Assembly: GCA_026387935.1 (NCBI GenBank)
Contig: JAPLKU010000003.1
Coordinates: 1 to 64,000, forward strand
Source of the DNA: Gemmatimonadota bacterium
GTDB lineage: Bacteria; Gemmatimonadota; Gemmatimonadetes; Gemmatimonadales; Gemmatimonadaceae
Direction of reading: 5' to 3'
Length of the DNA: 64,000 nucleotides
Position numbers and translations under genes: made by a program. Shown here piece by piece: positions 7,452 through 15,798 of the stretch (its first letter is position 1; each line of letters opens with the position of its first letter). The notes beneath the pieces are model-generated. The model had not been told where the DNA came from and ran no database searches. It worked only from the letters and a program-made list of their open reading frames with translations.

Positions 7452-8867
7452 ATGTCCCTACATCGCAAACTGCTCGCGCTCGCTTTTACTGCCGTGTCGA
7501 CTCGTGCGTCGGCGCAACAGCCAACCACCGCCGCTGCAGGCGCCCTGCCGGCCATTCGGCAGCTCGCCAAGCCACGCGCTGTTTCCACGGAACTGCTTGG
7601 CGCCGTCTCTCAAGTGCGCCAGCTTTCCAACGGCAGCGTACTGGTCAACGACAACCTCGGCCGCAAAGTTGTGCTCTTCGACGCCGGGCTGACCAAGTCG
7701 ACCGTCGTCGCGGACACGACGAGCGCCACGGCCAATGCCTACAGCTCGCGCGCCGGCGGACTCATCGCGTACAAGGGCGACTCCACACTCTTCGTTGACC
7801 CCACATCCCTCTCGATGCTCGTCATCGACGGCAAGGGCAGCGTGGCGCGCGTGATGTCCGTCCCGCGTCCGAACGAGGCACAGTCACTGATCGGCGGCCC
7901 GAGTGGCACACCAGGATTCGACGCGCAGGGCCGCCTGGTCTATCGCGCGCCGCCAAACTTCCGGATCACGCCGCCGCCCGGCGGCGATATGTCGAAGTTC
8001 GTCATGCCGCAGATTCCGGATTCTGCCGCTGTCGTTCGGATCGCGCTCGACACGCGCAAGGTGGACACGGTCGCGTTCCTGAAGACGCAAAAGACGAACG
8101 TGTCGATGTCGCAAGGCGCGGACGGTCGCATGAGCGTCACGAGCACGCTCAATCCGATGCAGGTCATCGACGACTGGGCGGTTACCGCCGACGGTCGCGT
8201 GGCCATTGTGCGCGGTCAGGAGTACCGCATTGACTGGATCGATGGCACTGGCGCGGTTGCTGCATCAAACAAGGTGCCTTTTGCCTGGCGCCACCTCGAT
8301 GATTCAATAAAGGTTGCGTTCATCGACTCGACACGAGCTGCCATGGAGACCCTGCGTCAGCAGGCGCTCACGCGAATGCAAGCAGGCGGAGGCGGCGCAG
8401 CCGGCATCGCCGCGGCTGCGCCTGGTCTGGCCGCAGCGGCGGGCATTGAGATGGGCGCCATGGCCGGTATACGAATGGAATTCCGCGCGGGCCCCGGCGA
8501 CGGTCCCCGGGGCGCTGCTCCGGGTGCATCCAATGGCGCTCCGCCAGCCGGCGGACCAGCGAATATCACGATTCCGCCGCTCAACTTCGTGAATCCGTCC
8601 GAACTACCGGACTACGCACCGCCGTTCACGGCGGGCGCCGTCCGCGGAGATCTCGACGGCAATGTCTGGATTCGCACGTCAAATGTTTTCAGCGGCGGCT
8701 CGGTGTACGACATCGTCAACGCGAAGGGAGAACTCACGGATCGTGTGCTCCTCCCCGCCGGCCGCGTGATCGCCGGGTTCGGCAAGGGCGTCGTGTACAT
8801 GGGCGTGCGCGATGGCACTGCCGGGGTGCGCCTCGAAGTCGCTCCGATCCGCTCGGCGACGCCGTAA
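7452..8867 (+). CDS. Secreted beta-propeller-like protein, copy 2
   Basis: 471 residues starting MSLHRKLLALAFTAVSTRASAQ, a signal peptide that fixes the ATG at 7452; the longer ORF-track frame overlaps copy 1. It aligns with copy 1 from beginning to end. Long shared blocks include TTSATANAYSSRAGGL, DSTLFVDPTSLSMLVID, VIDDWAVTADGRVAIVRGQ and LNFVNPSELPDYAPPF-type segments. The differences are concentrated in a Gly/Pro-rich loop near residue 175 and an Ala/Gly-rich stretch near residue 310-350. The pair is therefore a tandem duplication. It is the last gene of the receptor operon, with a strong terminator 23 bases downstream. The function is not recognised; by structure it should be a propeller exported to the periplasm or surface. 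Confidence 0.75.
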   Translation: MSLHRKLLALAFTAVSTRASAQQPTTAAAGALPAIRQLAKPRAVSTELLGAVSQVRQLSNGSVLVNDNLGRKVVLFDAGLTKSTVVADTTSATANAYSSRAGGLIAYKGDSTLFVDPTSLSMLVIDGKGSVARVMSVPRPNEAQSLIGGPSGTPGFDAQGRLVYRAPPNFRITPPPGGDMSKFVMPQIPDSAAVVRIALDTRKVDTVAFLKTQKTNVSMSQGADGRMSVTSTLNPMQVIDDWAVTADGRVAIVRGQEYRIDWIDGTGAVAASNKVPFAWRHLDDSIKVAFIDSTRAAMETLRQQALTRMQAGGGGAAGIAAAAPGLAAAAGIEMGAMAGIRMEFRAGPGDGPRGAAPGASNGAPPAGGPANITIPPLNFVNPSELPDYAPPFTAGAVRGDLDGNVWIRTSNVFSGGSVYDIVNAKGELTDRVLLPAGRVIAGFGKGVVYMGVRDGTAGVRLEVAPIRSATP

Positions 8868-8889
8868 CCTTCGTCCGTCGCAGTGCTCG

Positions 8890-8923
8890 AACGGGAGCCG
8901 CGATCGCGGCTCCCGTTTCGTTT
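8890..8923 (+). terminator. Strong terminator of the receptor operon
   Basis: A perfect 28-base palindrome (AACGGGAGCCGCGA and its reverse complement, 8890-8917) is followed by TCGTTT. It lies 23 bases after the stop of the second propeller gene. Confidence 0.8.
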
Positions 8924-8991
8924 GGGTTGTCGCATCGGGCGGTCGCACGAATCGGGTCGACCGCGCTCTGCCGCCCCGCTAATCTTCGCGC

Positions 8992-10464
8992 ATGACCGCC
9001 CCAGACTCCGCGCCATCTGCCCAGTCACGGCTCACGCTCGACCCCGCCGACTGGAACGCCTTTCGCGAGCTCGCCCACCGTATGGTGGATGATTCGCTCG
9101 AACATCTCCGAACCCTCGGCGATCGTGCGCCTTGGACGCCGCTGCCGGCCGCGACACGGGCGTCGCTAGCGAATGAGCCCCTCCCTCGCGCCGCTCAAGG
9201 CGCCGACGCCGCGTACGCACAGTTCGCCGAAGAAGTCCTGCCGTACACGAATGGCAATCGGCATCCGCGATTCTGGGGCTGGATCCAGGGCAACGGAACC
9301 CCACTCGGCATGATGGCCGACATGCTCGCAGCCGGCATGAATGCGCATCTCGCTGGGCTCGATCAATCGCCAAAGCTCGTGGAGCTCAAGGTGATCGAGT
9401 GGCTTGCTGAGCTGATGGGATTCCCGAAGAACTCGAGCGGCGTCTTGATGAGCGGCGGGACGATGGCGAATCTCGTTGGCCTCGCCGTTGCGCGTCACGC
9501 ACGATGCGGCTTCGACTTGCGGAAGGAGGGACTCGCGGGCGGTCCACGCCTCGCCGTCTATGCATCAACCGAAGTGCACTCGTGGGCGCAGAAGTGCGTC
9601 GAACTTTTCGGCATGGGCAGTTCGTCGCTCCGCAAAGTTCCGGCGGGCGCAGACATGCGTATGAACGTCACTGCATTGAAGCGCATGATCGCGGACGATC
9701 GCGCAGCAGGCCTTCGCCCCATCTGCGTGATCGGCACTGCCGGTACGGTGAACTCCGGCGCGATTGATGACCTCAATGGCGTTGCAGATGTATGCGCGGC
9801 CGAGAACCTCTGGTTCCACGTGGACGGCGCCTTCGGGGCGCTCGCGGCGTTTTCGCCGTCGCTGAAGCCGCTGGTTGCCGGCATGGATCGCGCAGATTCA
9901 CTCGCGTTCGACCTGCACAAATGGGGCTATTTGCCCTATGAAATCGCGTGCGTGCTCGTGAAAGATCGCGCCACACACGAGGGCACGTTCAGCGTAACGC
10001 CGAGCTATTTGACCGACGAAGGTCGCGGCGTGATTGCCGGCGGTCTGCCATTTGCCGACCGCGGGATAGAGCTCACCCGCAACTTCAAAGCGCTCAAGGT
10101 CTGGCTCTCGTTCAAGGCGCATGGCGTGGACGCCATCGCACATGTCATCGAGCAGAACGTCGCACAGGCGCAGGCGTTTGGAGTGGCGGTCGCGACACTG
10201 CCGGATGCGGTCGTCGCCGCGCCGGTGTCGCTGAATATCGTGTGCTTCCGTTTTGCTCCAACTGCGATGTCCGCCGAGCAGCAGGACGCGTACACCAAGG
10301 AGATCCTGCTCCGTGTGCAGGAAAGCGGACTCGCGATTGTCAGCGGATCCAAAATCGACGGACGCTATGTGATTCGCGTTGCGTGCTCGAACCACCGCAC
10401 GACTTGGGATGACTTCGAGGCGTTACTGGCTGGGCTCGCTCGGATTCGGAGTTCAATCGCGTAG
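8992..10464 (+). CDS. Group II PLP-dependent amino-acid decarboxylase
   Basis: 490 residues of the pyridoxal-phosphate decarboxylase family that includes aromatic-L-amino-acid and glutamate decarboxylases. It would remove the alpha-carboxyl group of an amino acid in the cytoplasm. The N-terminal part carries YTNGNRHPRFWGWIQGNGTP, typical of the substrate-pocket start. GVLMSGGTMANLVGL binds the cofactor phosphate, WFHVDGAFGA holds the PLP-pyridine aspartate, and FDLHKWGYLPYE carries the Schiff-base lysine. The ATG at 8992 is the first plausible start and gives the normal family length. It stands alone between the receptor operon and a block of decayed genes. The substrate cannot be told from sequence; aromatic amino acids are the default guess. 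Confidence 0.9.
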   Translation: MTAPDSAPSAQSRLTLDPADWNAFRELAHRMVDDSLEHLRTLGDRAPWTPLPAATRASLANEPLPRAAQGADAAYAQFAEEVLPYTNGNRHPRFWGWIQGNGTPLGMMADMLAAGMNAHLAGLDQSPKLVELKVIEWLAELMGFPKNSSGVLMSGGTMANLVGLAVARHARCGFDLRKEGLAGGPRLAVYASTEVHSWAQKCVELFGMGSSSLRKVPAGADMRMNVTALKRMIADDRAAGLRPICVIGTAGTVNSGAIDDLNGVADVCAAENLWFHVDGAFGALAAFSPSLKPLVAGMDRADSLAFDLHKWGYLPYEIACVLVKDRATHEGTFSVTPSYLTDEGRGVIAGGLPFADRGIELTRNFKALKVWLSFKAHGVDAIAHVIEQNVAQAQAFGVAVATLPDAVVAAPVSLNIVCFRFAPTAMSAEQQDAYTKEILLRVQESGLAIVSGSKIDGRYVIRVACSNHRTTWDDFEALLAGLARIRSSIA

Positions 10465-10479
10465 CGCGGGGTGCTACGC
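10459..10479 (+). terminator. Weak hairpin at the decarboxylase stop
   Basis: A 7-bp stem GCGTAGC/GCTACGC overlaps the stop codon of the decarboxylase and the stop codon of the opposing PIN pseudogene. There is no T-run, so it is at best a weak bidirectional terminator. Confidence 0.35.
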
Positions 10480-10925
10480 CATCGGGTCGCGGGCGCGCAG
10501 GCCGAAGGACTCCGCGGCTGCAATCATCCTGCGATCGGCCGTCCAGATTTCATCGAACCCGGCGAGCCGCGATCTCGAGAGGTGGATCGCATCTGCGCCC
10601 GAGAGCGCCATTTTGGTTTAAGCACCTCAAGACGGCGGCGTGCGTCTTCGATCACTGCAGTGCCGGCCGGAATCCACGTCCAGACCGCCGCGGCATTGTC
10701 GTCGTCGTACTCGTTCAGCGCTTTGCGCAACGCTCGCCCGGTCAGCCGCTTGTCGCGCCATGCGCGACGCCATGCGCGACGAAGCATCGAGACTACCTCT
10801 ACCCGTCCGAGGGCAGAGCAGCAAAGGCGTGCTGACTGAACTGCCACCTCGCGGACGAAGTCCGAGCCCGACTCGGGAACGCAGCACTACGCCAGGCACG
10901 AGCTATCGAAGTAGGCCCGCGTCAC
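10474..10925 (-). pseudogene. Broken VapC-type PIN-domain toxin
   Basis: Reading the minus strand from a GTG at 10925 gives TRAYFDSSCLA, the usual PIN N-terminus with its catalytic aspartate, and then an in-frame TAG. The same frame resumes with VPESGSDFVREV and runs to RRRLEVLKPKW. A frameshift then moves the rest to another frame, which reads ALSGADAIHLS and FDEIWTADRRMIAAAESFGL before a TAG at 10474. These pieces are the normal order of a PIN nuclease, including the later acidic residues. A 12-bp tandem duplication (CGTCGCGCATGG x2) has also doubled the residues RRAW. A stop, a frameshift and a duplication together mean that the RNase toxin is dead. The ORF track shows only unrelated-looking fragments here. 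Confidence 0.8.
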
Positions 10926-11061
10926 CGTTGATCTTGATCCTCACGGATATGGATCGTGCTACCGGTTGCCCGCGGTCGGTGACGATGTAGCCATGAGTTG
11001 CGGCCTCGCGCACCAGCTTGCCCCTGCGCTCATGAAGGTCGCGGATACGGTAACGACTCGC
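10903..11061 (-). pseudogene. Remnant of a Phd/YefM-type antitoxin
   Basis: The minus strand reads RIRDLHERRGKLVREAATHGYIVTDRGQPVARS and ends IKINGDAGLLR, stopping 23 bases inside the PIN pseudogene. This is the usual order of a prevent-host-death antitoxin, and such overlap with the toxin is normal. No start codon is left between the upstream in-frame TGA and the conserved region, so the N-terminus is lost. It forms a decayed toxin-antitoxin pair with the PIN gene. The conserved DLHER and VTDRGQPVA blocks make the identification reasonably safe. Confidence 0.7.
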
Positions 11062-11318
11062 TCACCTGCCGCGAGCATCGGCACCGAGCCCAGCGCCCTT
11101 CATCGCAAGGATGTTCGGTGCGTCTTCAGGAATGGTCGATACGATCACAGATCAGCACGCCATCCGTCGCGGAGTTCGCGAACTGATCCGGTGAGCGTGA
11201 ACTCCTCCTCCAGCTTCGCGCTCGCCGCCTTCAACACCAGCTCCGGCACCGCCTGAGCGGAAATCGAAAACGGCGCCAAGAGCGCCGTTCCCAACACACA
11301 GATGAATGCCTTTCGCAC
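11062..11318 (-). pseudogene. Broken gene for a secreted protein (signal peptide plus start of a propeller-like domain)
   Basis: A GTG at 11318 is preceded by a perfect AGGAGGT and followed by RKAFICVLGTALLAPFSISAQA, a clear signal peptide. The next residues (LEEEFTLTGSVRELRDG) resemble the first blade of secreted propeller proteins. The frame then shifts: GVLICDRI and STIPEDAPNILAMKGAGLGADARGR follow in other frames and end at a TGA. The Shine-Dalgarno overlaps the stop of the EVE gene, so the two were once co-transcribed. The rest of the gene is gone and the toxin-antitoxin remnant directly follows. A good initiation site on a dead reading frame suggests recent decay. Confidence 0.6.
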
Positions 11319-11326
11319 GCGACCTC

Positions 11327-11995
11327 CTATGATCGCTCGCCCGCCATGACGCGAATAACCTTGTACTCCTTTTCCGTCACGGGCGTCACTGAGAGGCGCC
11401 CGATGCGAATCAGTGCCATGTCCTTGAGCGCCGCCTTCAGCTTCATGGCCTGCAGCGTCACCGGCCGCGTGTACTGCGCCACGGCACAGAGATCCACCAT
11501 GTACCACTGCGGATTGTCCTGCTTCGAATCCGGGTCGTAGTGGCGGTGCTTCAGGTCGAACGCCGTATGGTCGACATATCCCTCTCGTGCCACCGTGCAC
11601 TCGCCCACAATCATCGGCGACCCATCCATCGAGTGGTAGAAAAACACCCGGTCGTTCATCTTCATGCCATCGCGCAGGAAGTTGCGCGCGGCAAAGTTTC
11701 GAACACCATCCCAGCAGGTCGTCCGGCCATGCCGCCGGAGCAGGTCATCGAACGAGAATATCCCCGGCTCGCTCTTAACGACCCAGCTGCGCACCTCACC
11801 CTCGGAGCGCTTGAACACCCACGCCCACTTCCCCTGTTCGTACGGGGTGGTGGCCGACGCGGTATCCATTTCATCTTCGACTACCGGCGGCCCCTTCGGA
11901 GCAGCCGATGCCTTCGACACCGTCTTCTTCTTCGGCTTCGCGTTCGTGCTGGCGCGCGCGGAGCTCTTGGACTTTGTGGTCTTCTTCGTTGGCAC
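11327..11995 (-). CDS. EVE-domain protein (thymocyte nuclear protein 1-like)
   Basis: 222 residues. The first 60 are a Lys/Ser/Ala-rich disordered tail. The rest is an EVE domain of the PUA-like fold, which in other proteins binds modified bases in DNA or RNA. The typical motifs are RSWVVKSEPGIFSFDDLL at the start, TCWDGVRNFAARNFLRDGMKMNDRVFFYHS in the middle and GECTVAREGYVDHTAFDLKHRHYDP after it. Bacterial EVE proteins often sit beside modification-dependent restriction systems; none is visible here. The basic tail could add nucleic-acid affinity. It is the last intact gene of a minus-strand run starting with the aminotransferase gene, and its stop overlaps the Shine-Dalgarno of a broken secreted-protein gene. 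Confidence 0.9.
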   Translation of the reverse strand: MPTKKTTKSKSSARASTNAKPKKKTVSKASAAPKGPPVVEDEMDTASATTPYEQGKWAWVFKRSEGEVRSWVVKSEPGIFSFDDLLRRHGRTTCWDGVRNFAARNFLRDGMKMNDRVFFYHSMDGSPMIVGECTVAREGYVDHTAFDLKHRHYDPDSKQDNPQWYMVDLCAVAQYTRPVTLQAMKLKAALKDMALIRIGRLSVTPVTEKEYKVIRVMAGERS

Positions 11996-12003
11996 AGGGT
12001 TCC

Positions 12004-13302
12004 CTACGATGCGATGCCGGTCTTGATCGCTTTCAATACCATGTCAGCGAACGTGTCCACTTCTGAGACCGACGTGTAGATGCTTGGCGTAATACGGATC
12101 CCACTGAACTCCGGATGCACGATCGGCGTCGTCACGATCCGGTGGTTTCCCAACAGCCACCCGCCAAGCTTCACGGGGTCGAGCCCATCAACATTGAACA
12201 GACAGATCGCGCCGGACTTGTCCGGACCGAGCTGCGTCAGCACATGCACCCGATCGCTCTCGGCGAGCAGGCGCTTGGCCCAGCGATCACGCAAATAGCG
12301 CAGGCGCGAAATCTTCCGGTCGAAGCCCATCCCCTGCGAAAACGCGAGCGCCGCCGACACGGCGTTGAAGTTCGCCTGGGGGTGCGTGCCGATCTCTTCG
12401 TACTTCCGGATGTCGGCCACCTGCGATTCGGCAGCGGCCATCAACGGCCAGAGCTTTGGAATCTTCTCCTGGCGTACGTACAGGAAGCCCGCGCCAATCG
12501 GCGCATGCAGCCATTTGTGGAGCGAGGTACCGTAGAAATCCACTCCAAGCTCATCGCGCTTCATCGGCCACTGCCCGAACGCATGCGCACCGTCCACGAA
12601 CACTTCGATGCCGAGCGGCTTCGCCATGTCCATGATCGCGCGCACCGGCATGATCTGGCCGGTGAGGTTCGTGATATGCGTGACTTCGATGACCTTTGTG
12701 CGCGGCGTAATCGCGGCGCGGAACTGGTCAACGATGTACTGGTCGGACGGCGGCGGCACTTTGAACGAGATCTGCTTGAGGACGATGCCCTCGCGGCGCT
12801 CACGCTGCTGCCAGGTGGCGATCATCCGGCCGTAGTTCTGGTTCGTGAGCAGGACCTCGTCGCCCTTCTTGAGATCGATGCCATAAATCATGATTTCGTT
12901 CGCTTCACTGGCGTTGCGAACGACGGCCATCTCCTCAGGGCTGCAGCCGAATTCCTTCGCGAGTTCGCGCCGCGTTGATTCCATGCGCGGCTGCAACACC
13001 CGCCACATGTGCTCGACCGGCAGCTCGTTCGTGAACTTGAGGTCGCGAATCATCTGCTCCAGCACATGACTCGGCGTGGGCGAGATCCCACCGTTGTTCA
13101 GGTTGATCATCGTCCGGTCGGCATCGAACGCACGCTGGATTTGCGCCCAGTACAGCTCGTCTTCGGCCACCGCGAGCGGCGTCCTGTTCCCGGCGATGGT
13201 ATTCGCACGGAAGAGGTGCGCGAACGCGTCTTCGCGAAACGCGGGGATTGCGACACCCGCGGCTGCGAGGCCGCGTACGAAGCTGCGTCGGGACGTCTGC
13301 AA
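12004..13302 (-). CDS. Tat-exported class V aminotransferase-like PLP enzyme
   Basis: 432 residues. The N-terminus MQTSRRSFVRGLAAAGVAIP is a twin-arginine signal, so the enzyme should be exported folded with its cofactor. The remainder has the class V aminotransferase fold close to isopenicillin-N epimerase and cysteine-desulfurase-like proteins. INLNNGGISPTP is the start of the fold, VRNASEANEIMIYG binds the phosphate, VFVDGAHAFGQWP carries the PLP aspartate and FYGTSLHKWLHAPIGAGFLYV holds the catalytic lysine. Substrate unknown. It is transcribed towards the EVE gene with an 8-base gap, so the two may share a transcript. Export of a PLP enzyme is uncommon but such Tat-tagged members are known in this family. 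Confidence 0.9.
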   Translation of the reverse strand: MQTSRRSFVRGLAAAGVAIPAFREDAFAHLFRANTIAGNRTPLAVAEDELYWAQIQRAFDADRTMINLNNGGISPTPSHVLEQMIRDLKFTNELPVEHMWRVLQPRMESTRRELAKEFGCSPEEMAVVRNASEANEIMIYGIDLKKGDEVLLTNQNYGRMIATWQQRERREGIVLKQISFKVPPPSDQYIVDQFRAAITPRTKVIEVTHITNLTGQIMPVRAIMDMAKPLGIEVFVDGAHAFGQWPMKRDELGVDFYGTSLHKWLHAPIGAGFLYVRQEKIPKLWPLMAAAESQVADIRKYEEIGTHPQANFNAVSAALAFSQGMGFDRKISRLRYLRDRWAKRLLAESDRVHVLTQLGPDKSGAICLFNVDGLDPVKLGGWLLGNHRIVTTPIVHPEFSGIRITPSIYTSVSEVDTFADMVLKAIKTGIAS

Positions 13303-13398
13303 TGGGGGTTACCTCGTCGGGCCTGCGGGGGAAAACCGCAACGGTGACGCTATGAAATTACGGTGTTGCGGCGACCCTACGCCAGCGGTCCGGGGCGG

Positions 13399-14658
13399 CT
13401 AAGGCACCACAATCAGACCAACTTCCCCTCCGAATTCCTTAAACCGCGCGAGGTTGGCCGGCGCCTTCCAGGTCCCGCCATCCACGCGGTAGGCCACCCG
13501 GTGGCGCCCTGGGGGCACCCGTACCTGCGCCTCCCAGACGTCACCTTTGAAGGTGACCGGAACGCCCTCCCAGCCGGAAAAGCTCCCGGCCACCTCTACC
13601 CGCGCGGCCGCGGCGGCGCGCACCCGGACGATCATCACGCTGCCGTCCGTCAGGCGCGCAATCGTCGCCTCGCCCTCGCGCCCCGGCGTCGGCGGCGTCG
13701 TGACCTCGGCGAACGAGAGGCGGAGCAGCGCCGTCGCGATCACTACGTCCGGCGTTCCCCGCAGTGGATCGGCTAACTGGTGCCCCCCGCCGACGACGAC
13801 GGAATAGCGCGGCGTGAAGGCGTAGCTCGCCGTGGCGAAGATGGCCGACTGGTCGGCGTCCGTTCCACGCAGGCCGCTTCGCTTTCGGCCGCTTGCGGTC
13901 ACCTCGAACGGGCCGTGTTCCCAACTCGCGGTCAGCACGAGATCCTCCACATCGAGCCAACCCGAACGATGGCGCGCAAAGACGCGACTTGCCGCGAGGA
14001 GGAGTGAGTCCTCGGTGCGCATGCGTGCAAACGACAAATCGAGATGCAGCGCCCCGGTCCCGGCCCACGCCCCAACCTCAAAGGCGTTCGAGTGATCTCC
14101 CACTTCGGAGCGCACCGTGTGCCCCATCGAGGCACCGGCCATCGTGCCGAACTGCGATGTGATCTGATGGCGTGCGCGGAGCCACGCGCTGGCATTTGCG
14201 TCGCGCAGTCCGCCAATGAGTGAAAAGGCGGTCGCAGACACGCCGCCCTCGGCCTGCCACGCGCTCTGCGGCGACGGACGCCATGCCAGTGCGCCAATCG
14301 CCTGCACGGCGGCCACGCTGTCGCGCGCCCATGTCATCGCACCGGAGAGCAGCGCCGCCAGCACGGTGTCGCCATGGTGACGAATTCCACTCAGCACGAC
14401 CGCATTCCGCGACGGGGTACCGAGTTGCTCAATATTGGCAACGCCGGCCTCGACTCGAACTTCGTGGCGCACCTGCGCCAGCGCGCCTTGCGGCGCGGCG
14501 AAGAGGACGAGCCCGGCGGTTGCTGCTAGATGCGCGAGCTTGGTTCGATGGCTAGCGGCGTTGCGCAGAGTTGACGGATGCCGGCGGCGGAAGGAGTGAC
14601 ATGACTCCGCGACCGCGCAGCTCGAGCGCCGCGACCGGCTTGATGCCGAGCGCAACAT
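13399..14658 (-). CDS. Outer-membrane-like protein with C-terminal CBM48 domain
   Basis: Up to 419 residues, the last gene of the ECF sigma operon. The central part consists of beta-rich segments with alternating polar and hydrophobic residues (SAWQAEGGVSATAFSLIGGL, ASYAFTPRYSVVVGGGHQL), as in a small outer-membrane barrel. The last 80 residues (VEVAGSFSGWEGVPVTF, VRVPPGRHRVAYRVDGG) match the CBM48/AMPK glycogen-binding fold. The signal peptide KLAHLAATAGLVLFAAPQGALAQ lies well inside the ORF. The ATG at 14658 would put 40 odd residues before it and overlap the previous gene by 107 bases; a non-standard CTG near 14568 is the alternative. Start uncertain, gene certain. The likely role is to bind an alpha-glucan or other ligand at the surface. 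Confidence 0.75.
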   Translation of the reverse strand: MLRSASSRSRRSSCAVAESCHSFRRRHPSTLRNAASHRTKLAHLAATAGLVLFAAPQGALAQVRHEVRVEAGVANIEQLGTPSRNAVVLSGIRHHGDTVLAALLSGAMTWARDSVAAVQAIGALAWRPSPQSAWQAEGGVSATAFSLIGGLRDANASAWLRARHQITSQFGTMAGASMGHTVRSEVGDHSNAFEVGAWAGTGALHLDLSFARMRTEDSLLLAASRVFARHRSGWLDVEDLVLTASWEHGPFEVTASGRKRSGLRGTDADQSAIFATASYAFTPRYSVVVGGGHQLADPLRGTPDVVIATALLRLSFAEVTTPPTPGREGEATIARLTDGSVMIVRVRAAAAARVEVAGSFSGWEGVPVTFKGDVWEAQVRVPPGRHRVAYRVDGGTWKAPANLARFKEFGGEVGLIVVP

Positions 14659-15193
14659 CCTGCTGAACGGCAGCGTTCAACTCCGTAAGTTGCGCCCCCG
14701 TTGCGCCACGCGCCATCAGCTCCTTGATCCGCTCGGCCGCGACCTTCGGCGAAATGCCCTTGGCCACGAGTTCGGTGAGCACACCGAGCTCAACCGTGAT
14801 CTGGCGCTGCGGGGCCAGCTTTTTCATCTCCTGAATCATGCCGGCCGGAACGTCGGCCGCGAGCGCGTCCGCGCCAGCAGCGACTTCGTCTGCCGTCGCC
14901 TTGGCGCCGAGCAAATCGCGCGAACGACGCAGCCGCTTCTCGAGGGCCGCCATCGCCTGCTCAATCCGCTTGCGGTCAGCCTTGAAGGCCACGCCTTCGA
15001 GCGCGCGCGAAACGAGCGGCTCAGTGGGCGTGCCGCGCACGCGCGCGGCCTCGACGAACTGACGGACGAAATCGCGCGTTGCATCGTCGCGAATGGCGAG
15101 CAGGCGGGCTTCCTGGGCGCCAACGAACTGCGGCGCCGACGCAATCGCCGCAACGCCGAGGAGGCGGGCGGTCCAACGAATGAAGTTGCTCAC
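14552..15193 (-). CDS. Secreted helical protein of unknown function (ECF sigma operon)
   Basis: 213 residues beginning with a signal peptide (MSNFIRWTARLLGVAAIASAPQFVGAQ). The mature protein is almost wholly helical and rich in Ala, Glu, Arg and Lys, with repeated short amphipathic units (AADVPAGMIQEMKKLAPQRQ, LVAKGISPKVAAERIKELMARGA). No family was recognised. Its ATG overlaps the stop of the anti-sigma-like gene by 4 bases, so the two are translationally coupled. Position between two CBM48 genes suggests a periplasmic part of the same system, perhaps linking signal sensing to the outer-membrane protein; this is inference. Confidence 0.75.
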   Translation of the reverse strand: MSNFIRWTARLLGVAAIASAPQFVGAQEARLLAIRDDATRDFVRQFVEAARVRGTPTEPLVSRALEGVAFKADRKRIEQAMAALEKRLRRSRDLLGAKATADEVAAGADALAADVPAGMIQEMKKLAPQRQITVELGVLTELVAKGISPKVAAERIKELMARGATGAQLTELNAAVQQDVALGIKPVAALELRGRGVMSLLPPPASVNSAQRR

Positions 15194-15798
15194 GGCGTGC
15201 GCACCATCATCACGGAGGCGTCGCCGTCAAAGTCACTGCTCTTGGCGCGCGGCGCGCGCGGATCGGCCACGAGGGTCGCGCCATCCACCATGAAGGCGTA
15301 GGTGTGGCGGCCCGGCTTGGCGAGCACCGTTGCCGACCAGGGTCCGTCCTTGCCCACACGCTGCATCGGCGTGACCGAAGGATCCCAACCGTTGAAATCG
15401 CCGACGACGGCGACCGTCTTCGCATTTGCGAGTTCAACGGCAACAGCCACCGGCACCGGGCGGCTTTCGGCCGGCATGTTGGCGATGGACTGCAGCGCGG
15501 TGCCCGAGAGCTCCGATCCACCCGCGAACGAATCCCGCGCGTTGCCCACCGTGCCACGCGCGAAAAATCCAATCACGAGCGACGCAGCCATGAGCAACCC
15601 AGCTGCCTTGGCGGACACCGACGTTTCGTCAAAGCGACGCATGGCGCGCTTCCAGAATGGCAGCGGTCGCGCCTGGTTCGCACGCACCGCCATCAAAACG
15701 CGCGCCACGGCGCCCGCCTTCGTGGGCGGCATTCCGGAGAGCGCCCGCGCGGCTCGTACGATCAGTTCATCCGATTCTTCGATCATCTTTGCTCCCAT
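15190..15798 (-). CDS. Membrane anti-sigma-like protein with periplasmic CBM48 domain
   Basis: 202 residues. A cytoplasmic part of about 65 residues (IEESDELIVRAARALSGMPP) precedes one membrane segment (AAGLLMAASLVIGFFA). A C-terminal CBM48/AMPK glycogen-binding domain follows, recognisable by VAVVGDFNGWDPSVTPM, a central Trp and KPGRHTYAFMVDG. The layout (short cytoplasmic head, one membrane helix, external ligand-binding domain) is what a transmembrane anti-sigma factor would have, although no zinc-finger anti-sigma motif is present. It overlaps the ECF sigma gene by 32 bases, the usual arrangement for a sigma/anti-sigma pair. The anti-sigma role and an alpha-glucan ligand are inference; the CBM48 call is solid. 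Confidence 0.8.
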   Translation of the reverse strand: MGAKMIEESDELIVRAARALSGMPPTKAGAVARVLMAVRANQARPLPFWKRAMRRFDETSVSAKAAGLLMAASLVIGFFARGTVGNARDSFAGGSELSGTALQSIANMPAESRPVPVAVAVELANAKTVAVVGDFNGWDPSVTPMQRVGKDGPWSATVLAKPGRHTYAFMVDGATLVADPRAPRAKSSDFDGDASVMMVRTP

